Positions 31,918 to 39,937 of a stretch of DNA of 64,000 bases are shown here, piece by piece. The notes below the pieces were generated by a model. The model was given only the letters and a program-made list of their open reading frames with translations, was not told where the DNA came from and made no database searches. This DNA comes from Geodermatophilus siccatus (lineage in GTDB: Bacteria > Actinomycetota > Actinomycetes > Mycobacteriales > Geodermatophilaceae), in the NCBI RefSeq assembly GCF_900103785.1, contig NZ_FNHE01000002.1, forward strand, positions 434,001 to 498,000. Reading direction: 5' to 3'. The position numbers were made by a program, and so were the translations under genes. Within the stretch, counting starts at the first letter, position 1; each line of letters starts with the position of its first letter.

Positions 31918-33015
31918 TCACCCGAGTTCGACCGGGACCTCACCGAACGCGACGAGGCTGACCACCCAGTACACGCCGTAGAGCGCCAGCAGGGTGCCGC
32001 CGTGCCACCGCGTCAGCCGGCCGGTGGAGAGCAGGTACGCAGCCAGGGCGGTGAGGACGACGAGCGCCGGCAGGTGCCAGGTGAACACGTCCCGGCCGAC
32101 GACGATGCCGCCGGCCAGGAGGGTGATGCCCAGCTTCCCGGTGACGGAGAAGACGACGCTGCCGATGACGTTGCCGACCCCGATCTCCGGCACGCCCCTG
32201 CGGAACGGCTCCACCGTCAGGAAGACGTCCTCCATGGTGAGCACGGCCGTGGCGATCGTGGCGCCGAACACCGTGCCCTCGAGCCCGTAGGCCGCCAGGA
32301 TCCCCTCGGTCCCGGTGCTCACCGTCGCGGCGCCGACGACGAGGCCGGCGAGCGCGACCACCGCCAGTCCGAGGTGGGCCCAGCCGGGCAGGTCGCGCTC
32401 GTCGGTGCGCGGCGCCTCCTCGACGACCTGCTGCGTCCGTTCGGCGCCGGCCCGTGCGCCCGCCCCGACCGCCGGGGCCGGCCGCACGTCCGTCCCCGCC
32501 GCGCGCAGGGACGGGACGTCGTCCCCGGCCTCGGCGACGGCGGCCTCGTACACCTCCACGTCGCGGAAGACCGCCACGCTCCTGCGGAGCTCCCGGGCGG
32601 CGACGTAGGTGACGAACAGGACGAACAGCCCGAGGAGCAGCAGTCCGTCGGTCACCGTGAGCGGTCCGGCGAGCGTGACCGCGACCATCACCAGCGGGGC
32701 GGCGGCGAACAGGACGAGGTAGTCGCGCGGGATGGCGACCTGGCTCGGCCGGATGACCGCGGCCACCGCGAGGACGACCCCGGTGAACGACAGCGCCGTC
32801 CCGAACACGACGCCGAGCGCGACACCGCTGAGGTCCTCGAGGTTCAGCCCGACGCCGAGCGCGATGTCGTCGAACTCGACGCCGGTGAAGACGACCGCCA
32901 GCAGGAACAGCGGGATCCGCAGACCGCTCGCCGCCCCGACGAGGTGGGTGATGAGCTTCTCGGCGCTGACCACGAGCAGCGTCGCCCCGGAGATGAAGAC
33001 GAACACCGAGGTCAT
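31918..33015 (-). CDS. CaCA-family sodium/calcium (cation) exchanger
   Basis: A 365-residue membrane protein with two inverted Na/Ca-exchanger repeats, about residues 1-145 and 225-365, joined by a hydrophilic loop with Ala/Gly/Glu-rich sequence (150-220). The ion-binding helices read FTGVEFDDIALGVG in the first half and ATAVLTMEDVFLTVEP in the second, each with acidic residues in place of the canonical GN(T/S)xPE, so the ion may differ from classical exchangers. About ten transmembrane helices are visible. It lies 52 bp after pqqE on the same strand, suggesting it handles Ca2+ (or lanthanide) for the PQQ enzyme; that link is inference. Confidence 0.8.
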   Translation of the reverse strand: MTSVFVFISGATLLVVSAEKLITHLVGAASGLRIPLFLLAVVFTGVEFDDIALGVGLNLEDLSGVALGVVFGTALSFTGVVLAVAAVIRPSQVAIPRDYLVLFAAAPLVMVAVTLAGPLTVTDGLLLLGLFVLFVTYVAARELRRSVAVFRDVEVYEAAVAEAGDDVPSLRAAGTDVRPAPAVGAGARAGAERTQQVVEEAPRTDERDLPGWAHLGLAVVALAGLVVGAATVSTGTEGILAAYGLEGTVFGATIATAVLTMEDVFLTVEPFRRGVPEIGVGNVIGSVVFSVTGKLGITLLAGGIVVGRDVFTWHLPALVVLTALAAYLLSTGRLTRWHGGTLLALYGVYWVVSLVAFGEVPVELG

Positions 33016-33067
33016 GTCGTGGGGCCCTCCTCGCGACCGGCCGTGGGTGGGGGGTGTCGGCGGGCGG

Positions 33068-34177
33068 TCACCGGCTGCGCCCGGCAGCGGGGTGCCGCCG
33101 GGGGGTCAGCACGACCTCGCCGGACCGCGCGCCCTCGTCGGCGGCGGCCACCGCCTCGGCCACGAGCCCGTGGTCGGGCGAGAGGTGGCAGACCGGATCG
33201 GTGCGGGCGGCGTCGCCGGTGAGCTGGAAGGCCTGGCAGCGGCAGCCGCCGAAGTCCACCTCGCGGCGGTCGCAGCTGCGGCAGGGCTCGGGCATCCAGT
33301 CCGTCCCGCGGAAGCGCTGGAACAGCGGTGACCGCTCCCAGATCCACGCCAGGGAGTGCTCCCGGACGCTGGCCCGGGGCAGGGGCAGGGTGTGCGCGGT
33401 GGGGCACGGCAGGACGCCACCGTCGGGCACCACGGTGAGCTGGCGCCGGCCCCAGCCGCCCATGCAGGGTTTGGGGTACCGGCTGAAGTAGTCGGGCAGG
33501 ACGTAGACGACGTCCACCCGTCCCTGCAGACGCGCGTGCGCGGCCCGCACCACCTCCTGGGCGCGCTCCAGCTGGGCCCGGCTCGGCAGCAGCCCGCCGC
33601 GGTTGTGCAGGGCCCAGCCGTAGTACTGCGTGTGGGCCAGCTCGATCCGGTCGGCCTCCAGCTGCTCGGCCAGGTCGAGGATGCCGGCGAGCCGGTCGAC
33701 GTTGTGCCGGTGCAGGACGACGTTGAGCGTGAGGGGCCAGCCCAGCTGCTTCACCAGCCGGGCGGCCGCCAGCTTGTGCTCGAACGACCGCACCCCGGCG
33801 ATGCGGTCGGACAGGGCCGCCTCGTCGGCCTGGAGGCTGATCTGCACGTGGTCCAGGCCCGCGGCCAGCAGCTCCTCGGCGCGGTGGGGCGTCAGCCCGA
33901 GCCCGCTGGTGATCAGGTTGGTGTACAGGCCCAGCTCGCCGGCGCACTGCACGATCTCGGCGACGTCGCGGCGCAGCAGCGGCTCACCGCCGGAGAGGTG
34001 CAGCTGCAGCACGCCCAGCTCCCGGGCCTCGGTCAGCACCCGTCGCCACTCCGCCGTGGTCAGCTCGTCGGCGTAGGCGGCGAGGTCGAGCGGGTTGGAG
34101 CAGTAGGAGCAGTGCAGCGGGCAGCGGTAGGTGAGCTCGGCCAGCAGCCCGAACGGCCGCTCCACGGCGCTAGGCAC
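33068..34177 (-). CDS. pqqE: PQQ biosynthesis radical SAM protein PqqE
   Basis: A 369-residue radical SAM/SPASM enzyme. The SAM cluster motif is CPLHCSYC at 19-26, preceded by LLAELTYRCP; HLSGGEPLLR is the SAM-binding GGE region. The C-terminal Cys-rich SPASM part contains KPCMGGWGRR, LPCPTAHTLP and CRSCDRREVDFGGCRCQAF. PqqE cross-links the Glu and Tyr of PqqA with the help of PqqD, the first step of PQQ synthesis. GTG 34177 overlaps the pqqD stop by 8 nt. It is the last biosynthetic gene of the cluster. Confidence 0.95.
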   Translation of the reverse strand: MPSAVERPFGLLAELTYRCPLHCSYCSNPLDLAAYADELTTAEWRRVLTEARELGVLQLHLSGGEPLLRRDVAEIVQCAGELGLYTNLITSGLGLTPHRAEELLAAGLDHVQISLQADEAALSDRIAGVRSFEHKLAAARLVKQLGWPLTLNVVLHRHNVDRLAGILDLAEQLEADRIELAHTQYYGWALHNRGGLLPSRAQLERAQEVVRAAHARLQGRVDVVYVLPDYFSRYPKPCMGGWGRRQLTVVPDGGVLPCPTAHTLPLPRASVREHSLAWIWERSPLFQRFRGTDWMPEPCRSCDRREVDFGGCRCQAFQLTGDAARTDPVCHLSPDHGLVAEAVAAADEGARSGEVVLTPRRHPAAGRSR

Positions 34178-34496
34178 GGCGGGCCCGTCCGCGGCCGGCC
34201 TCCGCGTCCCCGGTCTCGAGGCACCGCCGGGCGGCGAGGCGGTCGAGGAACACGCGGACCTCGTCGTCGTCCACGGAGGCGTACCGCCCGCGCAGCTCGG
34301 CCACGATCTCGGTCACCGTCCGCTGCCCGTCGCACAGCTCCAGGACGGCCGCGCCCGTGCGGTTCAGGACGGTGACCGCCTCCGGCGTCAGCAGCACGTG
34401 CTGCCCGCGTGCCGGGTCGAACCCCATCCGGACGTGCCGGGCCAGCCGGGGGCGGTCGGTGCCGTCAGCGGTCTGCACAGGCGCGGTCGATCGCAT
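34170..34496 (-). CDS. pqqD: PQQ biosynthesis chaperone PqqD
   Basis: A 108-residue winged-helix peptide chaperone: RLARHVRMGFDPARGQHVLL, PEAVTVLNRTGAAVLELCDG, QRTVTEIVAELRGRYAS and VRVFLDRLAARRCLE. PqqD binds PqqA and presents it to PqqE. ATG 34496 lies inside the end of pqqC (32-bp overlap) after TGGAGC; the family usually begins near RPRLARH, so a slightly later start is possible. The stop overlaps pqqE, keeping D and E coupled. Confidence 0.93.
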   Translation of the reverse strand: MRSTAPVQTADGTDRPRLARHVRMGFDPARGQHVLLTPEAVTVLNRTGAAVLELCDGQRTVTEIVAELRGRYASVDDDEVRVFLDRLAARRCLETGDAEAGRGRARRA

Positions 34497-35169
34497 CGAG
34501 CATGCTCCAGAGGACGTCGCACTTGAAGGACAGGGCCGCCAGGGCGGCCGCCTGCTGCTCCGGCGTCCGGCAGTGCTCCGTCACGACCTCCAGGGCGTGC
34601 GCGGAGTCGCGGGGGGCCTGCGTCAGGCGGGCGCGGAAGTAGGTGAGTTCCTGCGGGTCGATCCAGGTGTAGTGGCGCTCGAAGGCGGCCAGGCGCTCGG
34701 CCATCAGGTCCGGCGCGAACAGCTCGGTCAGCGAGGAGGCCACCGCCTCGACCCACGGCCGGGTGCGGGCGAAGGTGACGTAGGCGTCGACGGCGAAGCG
34801 CACACCCGGGACGACGTGCCGCTGGTCCTCCAGCTCGGGCCTGGTCAGCCCGACCGCCTCGCCGAGGCGCAGCCATGCCTCGATGCCCCCGTCACCGTCG
34901 GCCGTGCCGTCGTGGTCGACGATGCGCCGCAGCCAGCGGCGGCGGACCTCGCGGTCCGGGCAGTTGGCGATGATCGCGGCGTCCTTGCGGGGGATGGCGG
35001 CCTGGTAGCAGAAGCGGTTGGCGACCCAGCAGCGGATCTGCTCGGCGTCCAGCTCCCCGGCGTTCATCCTGCGGTGGAAGGGGTGCTGGTCGTGGTAGCG
35101 CCGCGAGTGCTCGCGCAGCGCGGCCACGAACTCGTCGGTCGCCGTGCCGGTCGTGTCGATCAGCGTCAT
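34465..35169 (-). CDS. pqqC: Pyrroloquinoline-quinone synthase PqqC
   Basis: A 234-residue all-helical cofactorless oxidase. Family landmarks are YHDQHPFHRRMNAGELDAEQ, RCWVANRFCYQAAIPRKDAA, DGGIEAWLRLGEAVGL, YVTFARTRPWVEAVASSLTE, ERHYTWIDPQELTYFRARL and SFKCDVLWSMLDAID. PqqC carries out the final ring closure and eight-electron oxidation to PQQ. Length matches the family (about 230-250). ATG 35169 lies 8 bp after the pqqB stop with GTGAGGCCCC upstream. Confidence 0.95.
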   Translation of the reverse strand: MTLIDTTGTATDEFVAALREHSRRYHDQHPFHRRMNAGELDAEQIRCWVANRFCYQAAIPRKDAAIIANCPDREVRRRWLRRIVDHDGTADGDGGIEAWLRLGEAVGLTRPELEDQRHVVPGVRFAVDAYVTFARTRPWVEAVASSLTELFAPDLMAERLAAFERHYTWIDPQELTYFRARLTQAPRDSAHALEVVTEHCRTPEQQAAALAALSFKCDVLWSMLDAIDRACADR

Positions 35170-35177
35170 GAGGGGCC

Positions 35178-36071
35178 TCACACCTCCAGGTCCAGCCCGT
35201 CCACGGCGACCTCCAGGCCGTGCTCCTCGACCGCGCGCCGCTCGGGCGAGTCCTCGAGGAGGATCGGGTTGGTGTTGTTGACGTGGACGTAGATGCGGCG
35301 CTCGACGGGCAGCGGGGCGAGCTGCTCGAGGCTGCCCCCGGGGCCGCTGATGGGCAGGTGCCCCATCTCGCGGGCCGTCCGGCCGCCGCGCCCGAGCCGG
35401 ATGAGCTCGTCGTCGGACCAGCAGGTGCCGTCGACCAGCAGGCAGGCGCAGTCCTCGAGCTGGGCACACACCTCCGGGGTCAGCGCCTGCAGCACCGGCA
35501 GGTGGACCAGCGCCCGGCCGCTGCGCTCGTCGGTGAGGCGGTAGCCGACGACCCGCCCCTCCCGGGGACCGGAGCCGAAGCGCGCGCGCTTGGTCGTGGG
35601 GACGTCGAAGGCCCGGTACGACAGCCCGTCGCCGAGCGGCACGTCCGCGCCCGGCACGACCGGCCGCCACTCGACCGGGCAGTAGGCCTCGAGCGTGCGC
35701 AGCAGCGCCGTCCCGTCGTGCAGCGTGTCGCGGGTCGCCTCGGTGGCGTGCACGACGAGGCCACCCCCCTCGCGGAGCAGCAGCAGTCCCAGCGTGTGGT
35801 CCAGCTCCGCGTCCGTGAGCAGCACGGCCTGCAGCGGCACCTCCCCCGCCCCGTCGGGGTGCAGGTCGGTGCAGGACTCGAGCTGGGCACGGACGTCGGG
35901 TGAGGCGTTGAGCAGGGACCACCGCCGGCGGTCCGCGCTCACCGCGACCGACGACTGGGTGCGCGGACGGGCCGGCCGCGACCCCTCGCGCACCGCCCGG
36001 CACGGGGGGCAGGCGCAGTTCCACTGCGGGAACCCGCCGCCCGCCGCCGAACCCAGCACCCGCACCCACAT
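35178..36071 (-). CDS. pqqB: PQQ biosynthesis protein PqqB (metallo-beta-lactamase fold)
   Basis: A 297-residue protein of the MBL fold. Visible: VRVLGSAAGGGFPQWNCACP, CRAVREG, SSVAVSADRRRWSLLNASPD, the HTLGLLLLREG region with Asp-Glu-Leu-Asp-His (DAELDHT) as metal-binding motif, LVDGTCWSDDEL, MGHLPISGPGGS and YVHVNNTNPIL. PqqB is thought to hydroxylate the PqqE product. The ATG at 36071 is 82 bp downstream of the pqqA stop codon. Confidence 0.95.
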   Translation of the reverse strand: MWVRVLGSAAGGGFPQWNCACPPCRAVREGSRPARPRTQSSVAVSADRRRWSLLNASPDVRAQLESCTDLHPDGAGEVPLQAVLLTDAELDHTLGLLLLREGGGLVVHATEATRDTLHDGTALLRTLEAYCPVEWRPVVPGADVPLGDGLSYRAFDVPTTKRARFGSGPREGRVVGYRLTDERSGRALVHLPVLQALTPEVCAQLEDCACLLVDGTCWSDDELIRLGRGGRTAREMGHLPISGPGGSLEQLAPLPVERRIYVHVNNTNPILLEDSPERRAVEEHGLEVAVDGLDLEV

Positions 36072-36152
36072 GTCGATCGGTGGTCCTCCCGGTAGTGCGG
36101 AGACGGAGAGGCGCCGGACCGCACCGCCCGACGCCTCTCCGCCCGGATCCGT

Positions 36153-36275
36153 CTAGTCCCAGTCCTCCTGGACGCCCATGTAGGCGGTCGCCTCAGCGGA
36201 CACCCGGATCTCCTCGAAGGAGGGGGTCTCCCACTCCTCCGTGCGGAGCGGGGAGACGCAGAGCTCCTGGTCCAT
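36153..36275 (-). CDS. pqqA: PQQ precursor peptide PqqA
   Basis: A 40-residue peptide, MDQELCVSPLRTEEWETPSF followed by EEIRVSAEATAYMGVQEDWD. It has the precursor hallmark E-x3-Y: Glu in AEATAY and the Tyr four residues later are the two residues fused into PQQ. PqqA peptides usually have 23-39 residues; the N-terminal 15 residues here are longer than in Proteobacteria. ATG 36275 begins 5 nt after the alcohol dehydrogenase stop, so peptide and enzyme are made from one message. It is too short for automated gene finders and easily missed. Confidence 0.93.
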   Translation of the reverse strand: MDQELCVSPLRTEEWETPSFEEIRVSAEATAYMGVQEDWD

Positions 36276-36280
36276 CGCCG

Positions 36281-38011
36281 TCACCTCCCCCCTGCCGAGT
36301 CGATGTCCTCGGGCAGCGAGAACACGAACATCGCCTGGCCGTGCGGGCCGCCCATCATCCCGGGCAGGAAGCCCTCGACCCAGGCGCCCCAGCCCACCGG
36401 GACGGCGACGTACTGCTTGCCCTCGACGCTGTAGGTGATCGGGCTGCTGTGGTGGCCGCTGCCGCAGTTGAACTGCCACAGGAACTCGCCGCTGCGGGCG
36501 TCGAGGGCCACGAACGTCCCGGACGGCGTGCCGGCGAAGACGACGTCGCCCGCCGTGACCAGCACGGAGGCGCACATCGGCAGGTCGTTGCGCCAGCGCC
36601 ACACCTCCTCGCCGGAGGCGTTGAACGCCGACACCGACCCCGCCATGTCCTTCGCGTCCACGGTCACGGCGGCGCCCCAGTAGGGGATGCCCTCCTTGAA
36701 CTCCCGGCGCCGCCGGGCGACCGTCGCGCCGGTGTCCTGCACCGGGACGTAGAACAGCTCCGTCCTCGGGCTGTACGCCGCGTGGGTCCACTCCTTCGCC
36801 CCGGCCGGCCCGGGGTAGAAGTGCACCTCCTCGCCTTCCTTGTCGGGGTAGATCCGTGGCGTCACCTGTCCGTCGGGGCTGATCTCGCCCCAGGTGATCC
36901 GGTCGACGAAGGGGAAGATCCGCACCCGCTCGCCGTTCGTGCGGTCCAGGACGAAGCAGTACCCGTTCTTGTCGAAGTGGGCCAGGAGCTTGCGCCCGTC
37001 CTGCTCGAACAGGATGCACTCCATGTTGCTGTCGTAGTCCCACAGGTCGTGCGGGGTGCACTGGTAGTGCCAGCGGATCTCCCCCGTGTCGGCGTCCACC
37101 GCGATGACGCTGTCGGTGTAGAGGTTGTCGCCCGGCCGGACCTCGCCGTCGAAGTCGGGCGCGGGGTTGCCGGTGCCCCAGTACAGGAGGTTGGTCTCCG
37201 GGTCGAAGGTGCCGGTGATCCAGCCGTTGGCGCCGCCCCGCGCCCAGGCCTCCCCCTCCTGCGGCCAGGTCTCCGAGCCCGGCTCGCCGGGCTTCGGGAT
37301 CGTGTAGCACCGCCAGACCCGCTCCCCGGTCTCCATGTCGTAGGCGTCGAGGTGGCCGCGCACCCCGAACTCGCCGCCGGAGCTGCCGACGACGATCCGG
37401 TCCTTCACGACCAGCGGGGCGACCGTGAGGCTCTCCCCGGCGCGCACGTCCCCGCTGGTGACGTCCCAGAGGCACTCGCCGGTGGTGGCGTCGAGCGCGA
37501 GGACGTGGGCGTTGAGGGTGCAGACGAAGACCTTGCCGTGGGCCACGGCGACCCCGCGGTTGACGTTGCCGCAGCACAGCGAGACGTCGAACGGGATCGC
37601 GTGCTTGTACTGCCACAGCAGCTGCCCGGTCTTGGCGTCGAGCGCCCAGACCCACCCGTCCCACCCGGAGACGTACATGACGCCCTCGACGACGATCGGG
37701 CAGTTCTCGAAGGCGTAGGTCGACTGGCCGGCGTGCAGCCCGTGGGGCGAGAAGCTGAACACCCAGGCCGGGGTCAGGCGGACGACGTTCTCGGTGGTGA
37801 TCTGGTCGAGCGGGCTGTACCGCTGCCCGTCGTAGGCGCCGTAGTAGGTGAGCCAGTTCTGCGGCTCCGAGCGGGCGTCGAGGATGCGTTCGTACGTGAC
37901 GTCCTGGGCCACCGGCGGCGCGGTCCCGGGCGCTGTGGTCAGCGACCCGAAGTCGACCGGCGGCGGGGCCTCTCCGTACTCGATGTCGGTCCTGTCCTGG
38001 ATGTCGGTCAT
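36281..38011 (-). CDS. PQQ-dependent alcohol dehydrogenase, lanthanide-type signature
   Basis: A 576-residue eight-bladed propeller quinoprotein. The vicinal disulfide is Cys146-Cys147 (SLCCGNVNRG), metal ligands include Glu214 (GGEFGVRG) and Asn282 (GTGNPAPDF), the catalytic base is Asp325 in PHDLWDYDSN, and Asp327 two residues later is the extra ligand that marks lanthanide-dependent enzymes (XoxF, PedH); calcium enzymes have Ala, Ser or Thr there. W-motifs recur (LDAKTGQLLWQY, LDATTGECLWDV). The N-terminus, MTDIQDRTDIEYGEAPPPVD, lacks any hydrophobic signal, which is odd for a class that normally works outside the membrane. Directly followed by pqqA. Lanthanide use is inferred from Asp327. 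Confidence 0.9.
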   Translation of the reverse strand: MTDIQDRTDIEYGEAPPPVDFGSLTTAPGTAPPVAQDVTYERILDARSEPQNWLTYYGAYDGQRYSPLDQITTENVVRLTPAWVFSFSPHGLHAGQSTYAFENCPIVVEGVMYVSGWDGWVWALDAKTGQLLWQYKHAIPFDVSLCCGNVNRGVAVAHGKVFVCTLNAHVLALDATTGECLWDVTSGDVRAGESLTVAPLVVKDRIVVGSSGGEFGVRGHLDAYDMETGERVWRCYTIPKPGEPGSETWPQEGEAWARGGANGWITGTFDPETNLLYWGTGNPAPDFDGEVRPGDNLYTDSVIAVDADTGEIRWHYQCTPHDLWDYDSNMECILFEQDGRKLLAHFDKNGYCFVLDRTNGERVRIFPFVDRITWGEISPDGQVTPRIYPDKEGEEVHFYPGPAGAKEWTHAAYSPRTELFYVPVQDTGATVARRRREFKEGIPYWGAAVTVDAKDMAGSVSAFNASGEEVWRWRNDLPMCASVLVTAGDVVFAGTPSGTFVALDARSGEFLWQFNCGSGHHSSPITYSVEGKQYVAVPVGWGAWVEGFLPGMMGGPHGQAMFVFSLPEDIDSAGGR

Positions 38012-38025
38012 TGACCCAGTCCTGT

Positions 38026-38490
38026 CTACGGTCGGGGCTGCTTCGGGCGGTCGAGCCGAGCGGACTCCGGGACGTCGCCCCTGACGACGATCGCCCCGAT
38101 CAGGCCCCGGCCCTCGTCGTTGCCGATGTTGGAGCTGAACCAGTAGTAACCAGGGCCGTCGAGGGTGACGGACATGGTCCCGCGCGAGTAGTTCGGCAAC
38201 CACATCCACTTGCTGTCGCCGTTGCTCGGCACGAGCGCGCAGTGCGTGTTCTGGTCGTCGTTGACGAACTCGATGTCCAGGTGCCCCCCGTGGGGCAGGA
38301 CGAGGACCGAGGGGTCCCAGATCAGCTGGTCGGGCACGATGCGGATCCGCGCGCGCATCCGGCCGTCGTCGCCCTCCTCGGCGTGCCCGATGTTCCCGGT
38401 GGCCAGCAGCCGGCCGATCGTCGCCTGGTTCTGCCCGTCCAGGCCGAGCTCGCGCAGCGCCGAGGATCGCTCCGATGCGGTGGTCGTCAT
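38026..38490 (-). CDS. Cupredoxin-like protein, possible partner of the PQQ dehydrogenase
   Basis: A 154-residue protein. After a helical head (ERSSALRELGLDGQNQATIG) it has a beta-sandwich like a cupredoxin: IVPDQLIWDPSVLVLPHGGH, LDIEFVNDDQNTHCALVPSN, WLPNYSRGTMSVTLDGPGYY and WFSSNIGNDEGRGLIGAIVV. His, Cys and Met-like residues are present but the classic His-Cys-His-Met order cannot be read, so copper binding is uncertain. No signal peptide is visible, as in the neighbouring PQQ enzyme. It lies 14 bp upstream of that enzyme and may accept its electrons. ATG 38490 follows CAGGAGGGAAGGTCG. Confidence 0.65.
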   Translation of the reverse strand: MTTTASERSSALRELGLDGQNQATIGRLLATGNIGHAEEGDDGRMRARIRIVPDQLIWDPSVLVLPHGGHLDIEFVNDDQNTHCALVPSNGDSKWMWLPNYSRGTMSVTLDGPGYYWFSSNIGNDEGRGLIGAIVVRGDVPESARLDRPKQPRP

Positions 38491-38551
38491 CGACCTTCCC
38501 TCCTGGTTGTGTCGAAGCGGACTGATGGGGTGCCTGCCGTGCCGGGGTCGG

Positions 38552-38614
38552 TCACGGCCAGGCCCCCGGACGACGGCCCGCCGTCCCGCGCTCGGCCGGC
38601 ACCTGGGTGGCCAT
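38552..38614 (-). CDS. Possible 20-residue peptide in the PQQ operon
   Basis: ATG 38614 has an excellent ribosome site (GGAGGAGGTGCC) and encodes MATQVPAERGTAGRRPGAWP before TGA at 38552. It lies in the 164-bp gap between the zinc dehydrogenase and the cupredoxin-like gene. No family is recognised; it may be a leader peptide or chance frame. Confidence 0.3.
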   Translation of the reverse strand: MATQVPAERGTAGRRPGAWP

Positions 38615-38654
38615 GGCACCTCCTCCCCCTCCGGTTCCTGCAGCCGCGCGACGA

Positions 38655-39815
38655 TCAGGCGGCATCGGGCCTGAGCACGACCTTGGTGAAGCCGTCGACG
38701 CGCTGGTCGACCATCTGGTACGCGTTCGGCGCCTCGTCGAGCGGCAGCTCGTGGGACACCACGAAGCTCGGTCTGGCCCGGCCCTCGGTGATCAGGTCGC
38801 GCAGCTGCCGGTCGTAGCGCCTGGCGTCCGCCCGCCCGGTGCCCAGCCGCAGGCCCTTGTCGACCAGCGTGCCGATCGTGACGAGCAGCGTGCCGGGCCC
38901 GGCGTCCGGGACGACCCCGTCCGGTCCACGGCGCACGCACGGGCCGGGGACGCCCAGCCCGCCGGTGGGCCGCACCGTGCGCACGAGCTGGTCCAGGACC
39001 GCCGCGGGCTCCTCGCCGTCGCCGGTCTCGGTGGGGACCGGGAAGCCGACGGCGTCCACCCCCGTGTCGGTGCCCTCACCACCGGTGAGGTCCCTGATCT
39101 GCTGCGCCGGGTCGCCGGCGGAGGGATCCACGGCGACGGCCCCGATGTCCCGTGCCATGGCGAGTCGCTCGGGACGGCCGTCGACCACGAAGACGCCCGA
39201 CGCGCCGCAGAGCAGCGCGCAGTACGCCGCCATCAGTCCCACCGGCCCGGCGCCGTAGACCGCGACGGTCCCTCCCGGCGAGAGCCCCGCGAGGCGGCAG
39301 CCGTGGTACCCGGTGGGGAAGACGTCGGAGAGCAGGACGTAGTCGGACTCGTGGTCGGTGCCGGCGGGCAGCGGCAGGCAGTTGACGTCCGCGTACGGGA
39401 CCCGCAGGTACTCCGCCTGCCCGCCGGCACACGGGGCCGGGGTGACGCCGCCGTAGGGGCTGCCGCCGTAGGGGCTCCCCGCACGACCGGCCGGGGTGAC
39501 CGTGAGGCAGGAGCCGCTCGAGCCCGCCCGGCAGTTCCTGCAGAAGCCGCAGGCCACGGTGAACGGCATCACGACGCGGTCGCCCTGCTCCAGGGCGGTG
39601 ACGCCGGCGCCGACCTCCTCGACGACGCCCAGGTTCTCGTGGCCGACCACCGTGCCCGGCTCGACGCCCGCCCGCCCCTCGTACAGGTACAGGTCCGTTC
39701 CGCAGATGCACGTCGACGTGACCCGCACGATCACGTCGTTCGGCTGCTCGATCCGAGGGTCGGGGACCTCCTCCACCGCCACCTCGAAGGGCCTCCGGTA
39801 GACCACCGCCCGCAT
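38655..39815 (-). CDS. Zinc-dependent alcohol/formaldehyde dehydrogenase (glutathione-independent FDH-like)
   Basis: A 386-residue medium-chain dehydrogenase. Catalytic zinc ligands Cys38 (STCICGTDLYLY) and His59-Glu60 (GHENLG); structural Cys in ACGFCRNCRAGSSGSC; NAD loop GAGPVGL. The insert after LTVTPAGRAG and the C-terminal RTVRPTGGLGVPGPCV match the Pseudomonas-type glutathione-independent formaldehyde dehydrogenase branch. The insert contains a small direct repeat, GSPYGGSPYGG. It is the first gene of the PQQ operon, which suggests oxidation of the aldehyde made by the PQQ alcohol dehydrogenase. ATG 39815 faces the GAF-LytTR regulator across 122 bp. Confidence 0.85.
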   Translation of the reverse strand: MRAVVYRRPFEVAVEEVPDPRIEQPNDVIVRVTSTCICGTDLYLYEGRAGVEPGTVVGHENLGVVEEVGAGVTALEQGDRVVMPFTVACGFCRNCRAGSSGSCLTVTPAGRAGSPYGGSPYGGVTPAPCAGGQAEYLRVPYADVNCLPLPAGTDHESDYVLLSDVFPTGYHGCRLAGLSPGGTVAVYGAGPVGLMAAYCALLCGASGVFVVDGRPERLAMARDIGAVAVDPSAGDPAQQIRDLTGGEGTDTGVDAVGFPVPTETGDGEEPAAVLDQLVRTVRPTGGLGVPGPCVRRGPDGVVPDAGPGTLLVTIGTLVDKGLRLGTGRADARRYDRQLRDLITEGRARPSFVVSHELPLDEAPNAYQMVDQRVDGFTKVVLRPDAA

Positions 39816-39937
39816 GGCCGCCCGCCCCCCTCCGGCTGCCGGGTGCGCCCTGGAACCGCGCCCGGCCCGCTAGCCTGCTGCTCCTCGACCGCGGCCCGAG
39901 CCTGGGACGCGTCCCCCCACAGCCCAAGGGGAACGGG

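Noticed and set aside
32002..33222. A 406-codon plus-strand frame rich in Asp, Gln and Arg
   Set aside because: Antisense shadow of the exchanger gene; composition is low-complexity.
39430..39480. Direct repeat encoding GSPYGGSPYGG
   Set aside because: Lies inside a family-typical insert of the formaldehyde dehydrogenase-like enzyme and stays in frame; a minor expansion, not a separate element.
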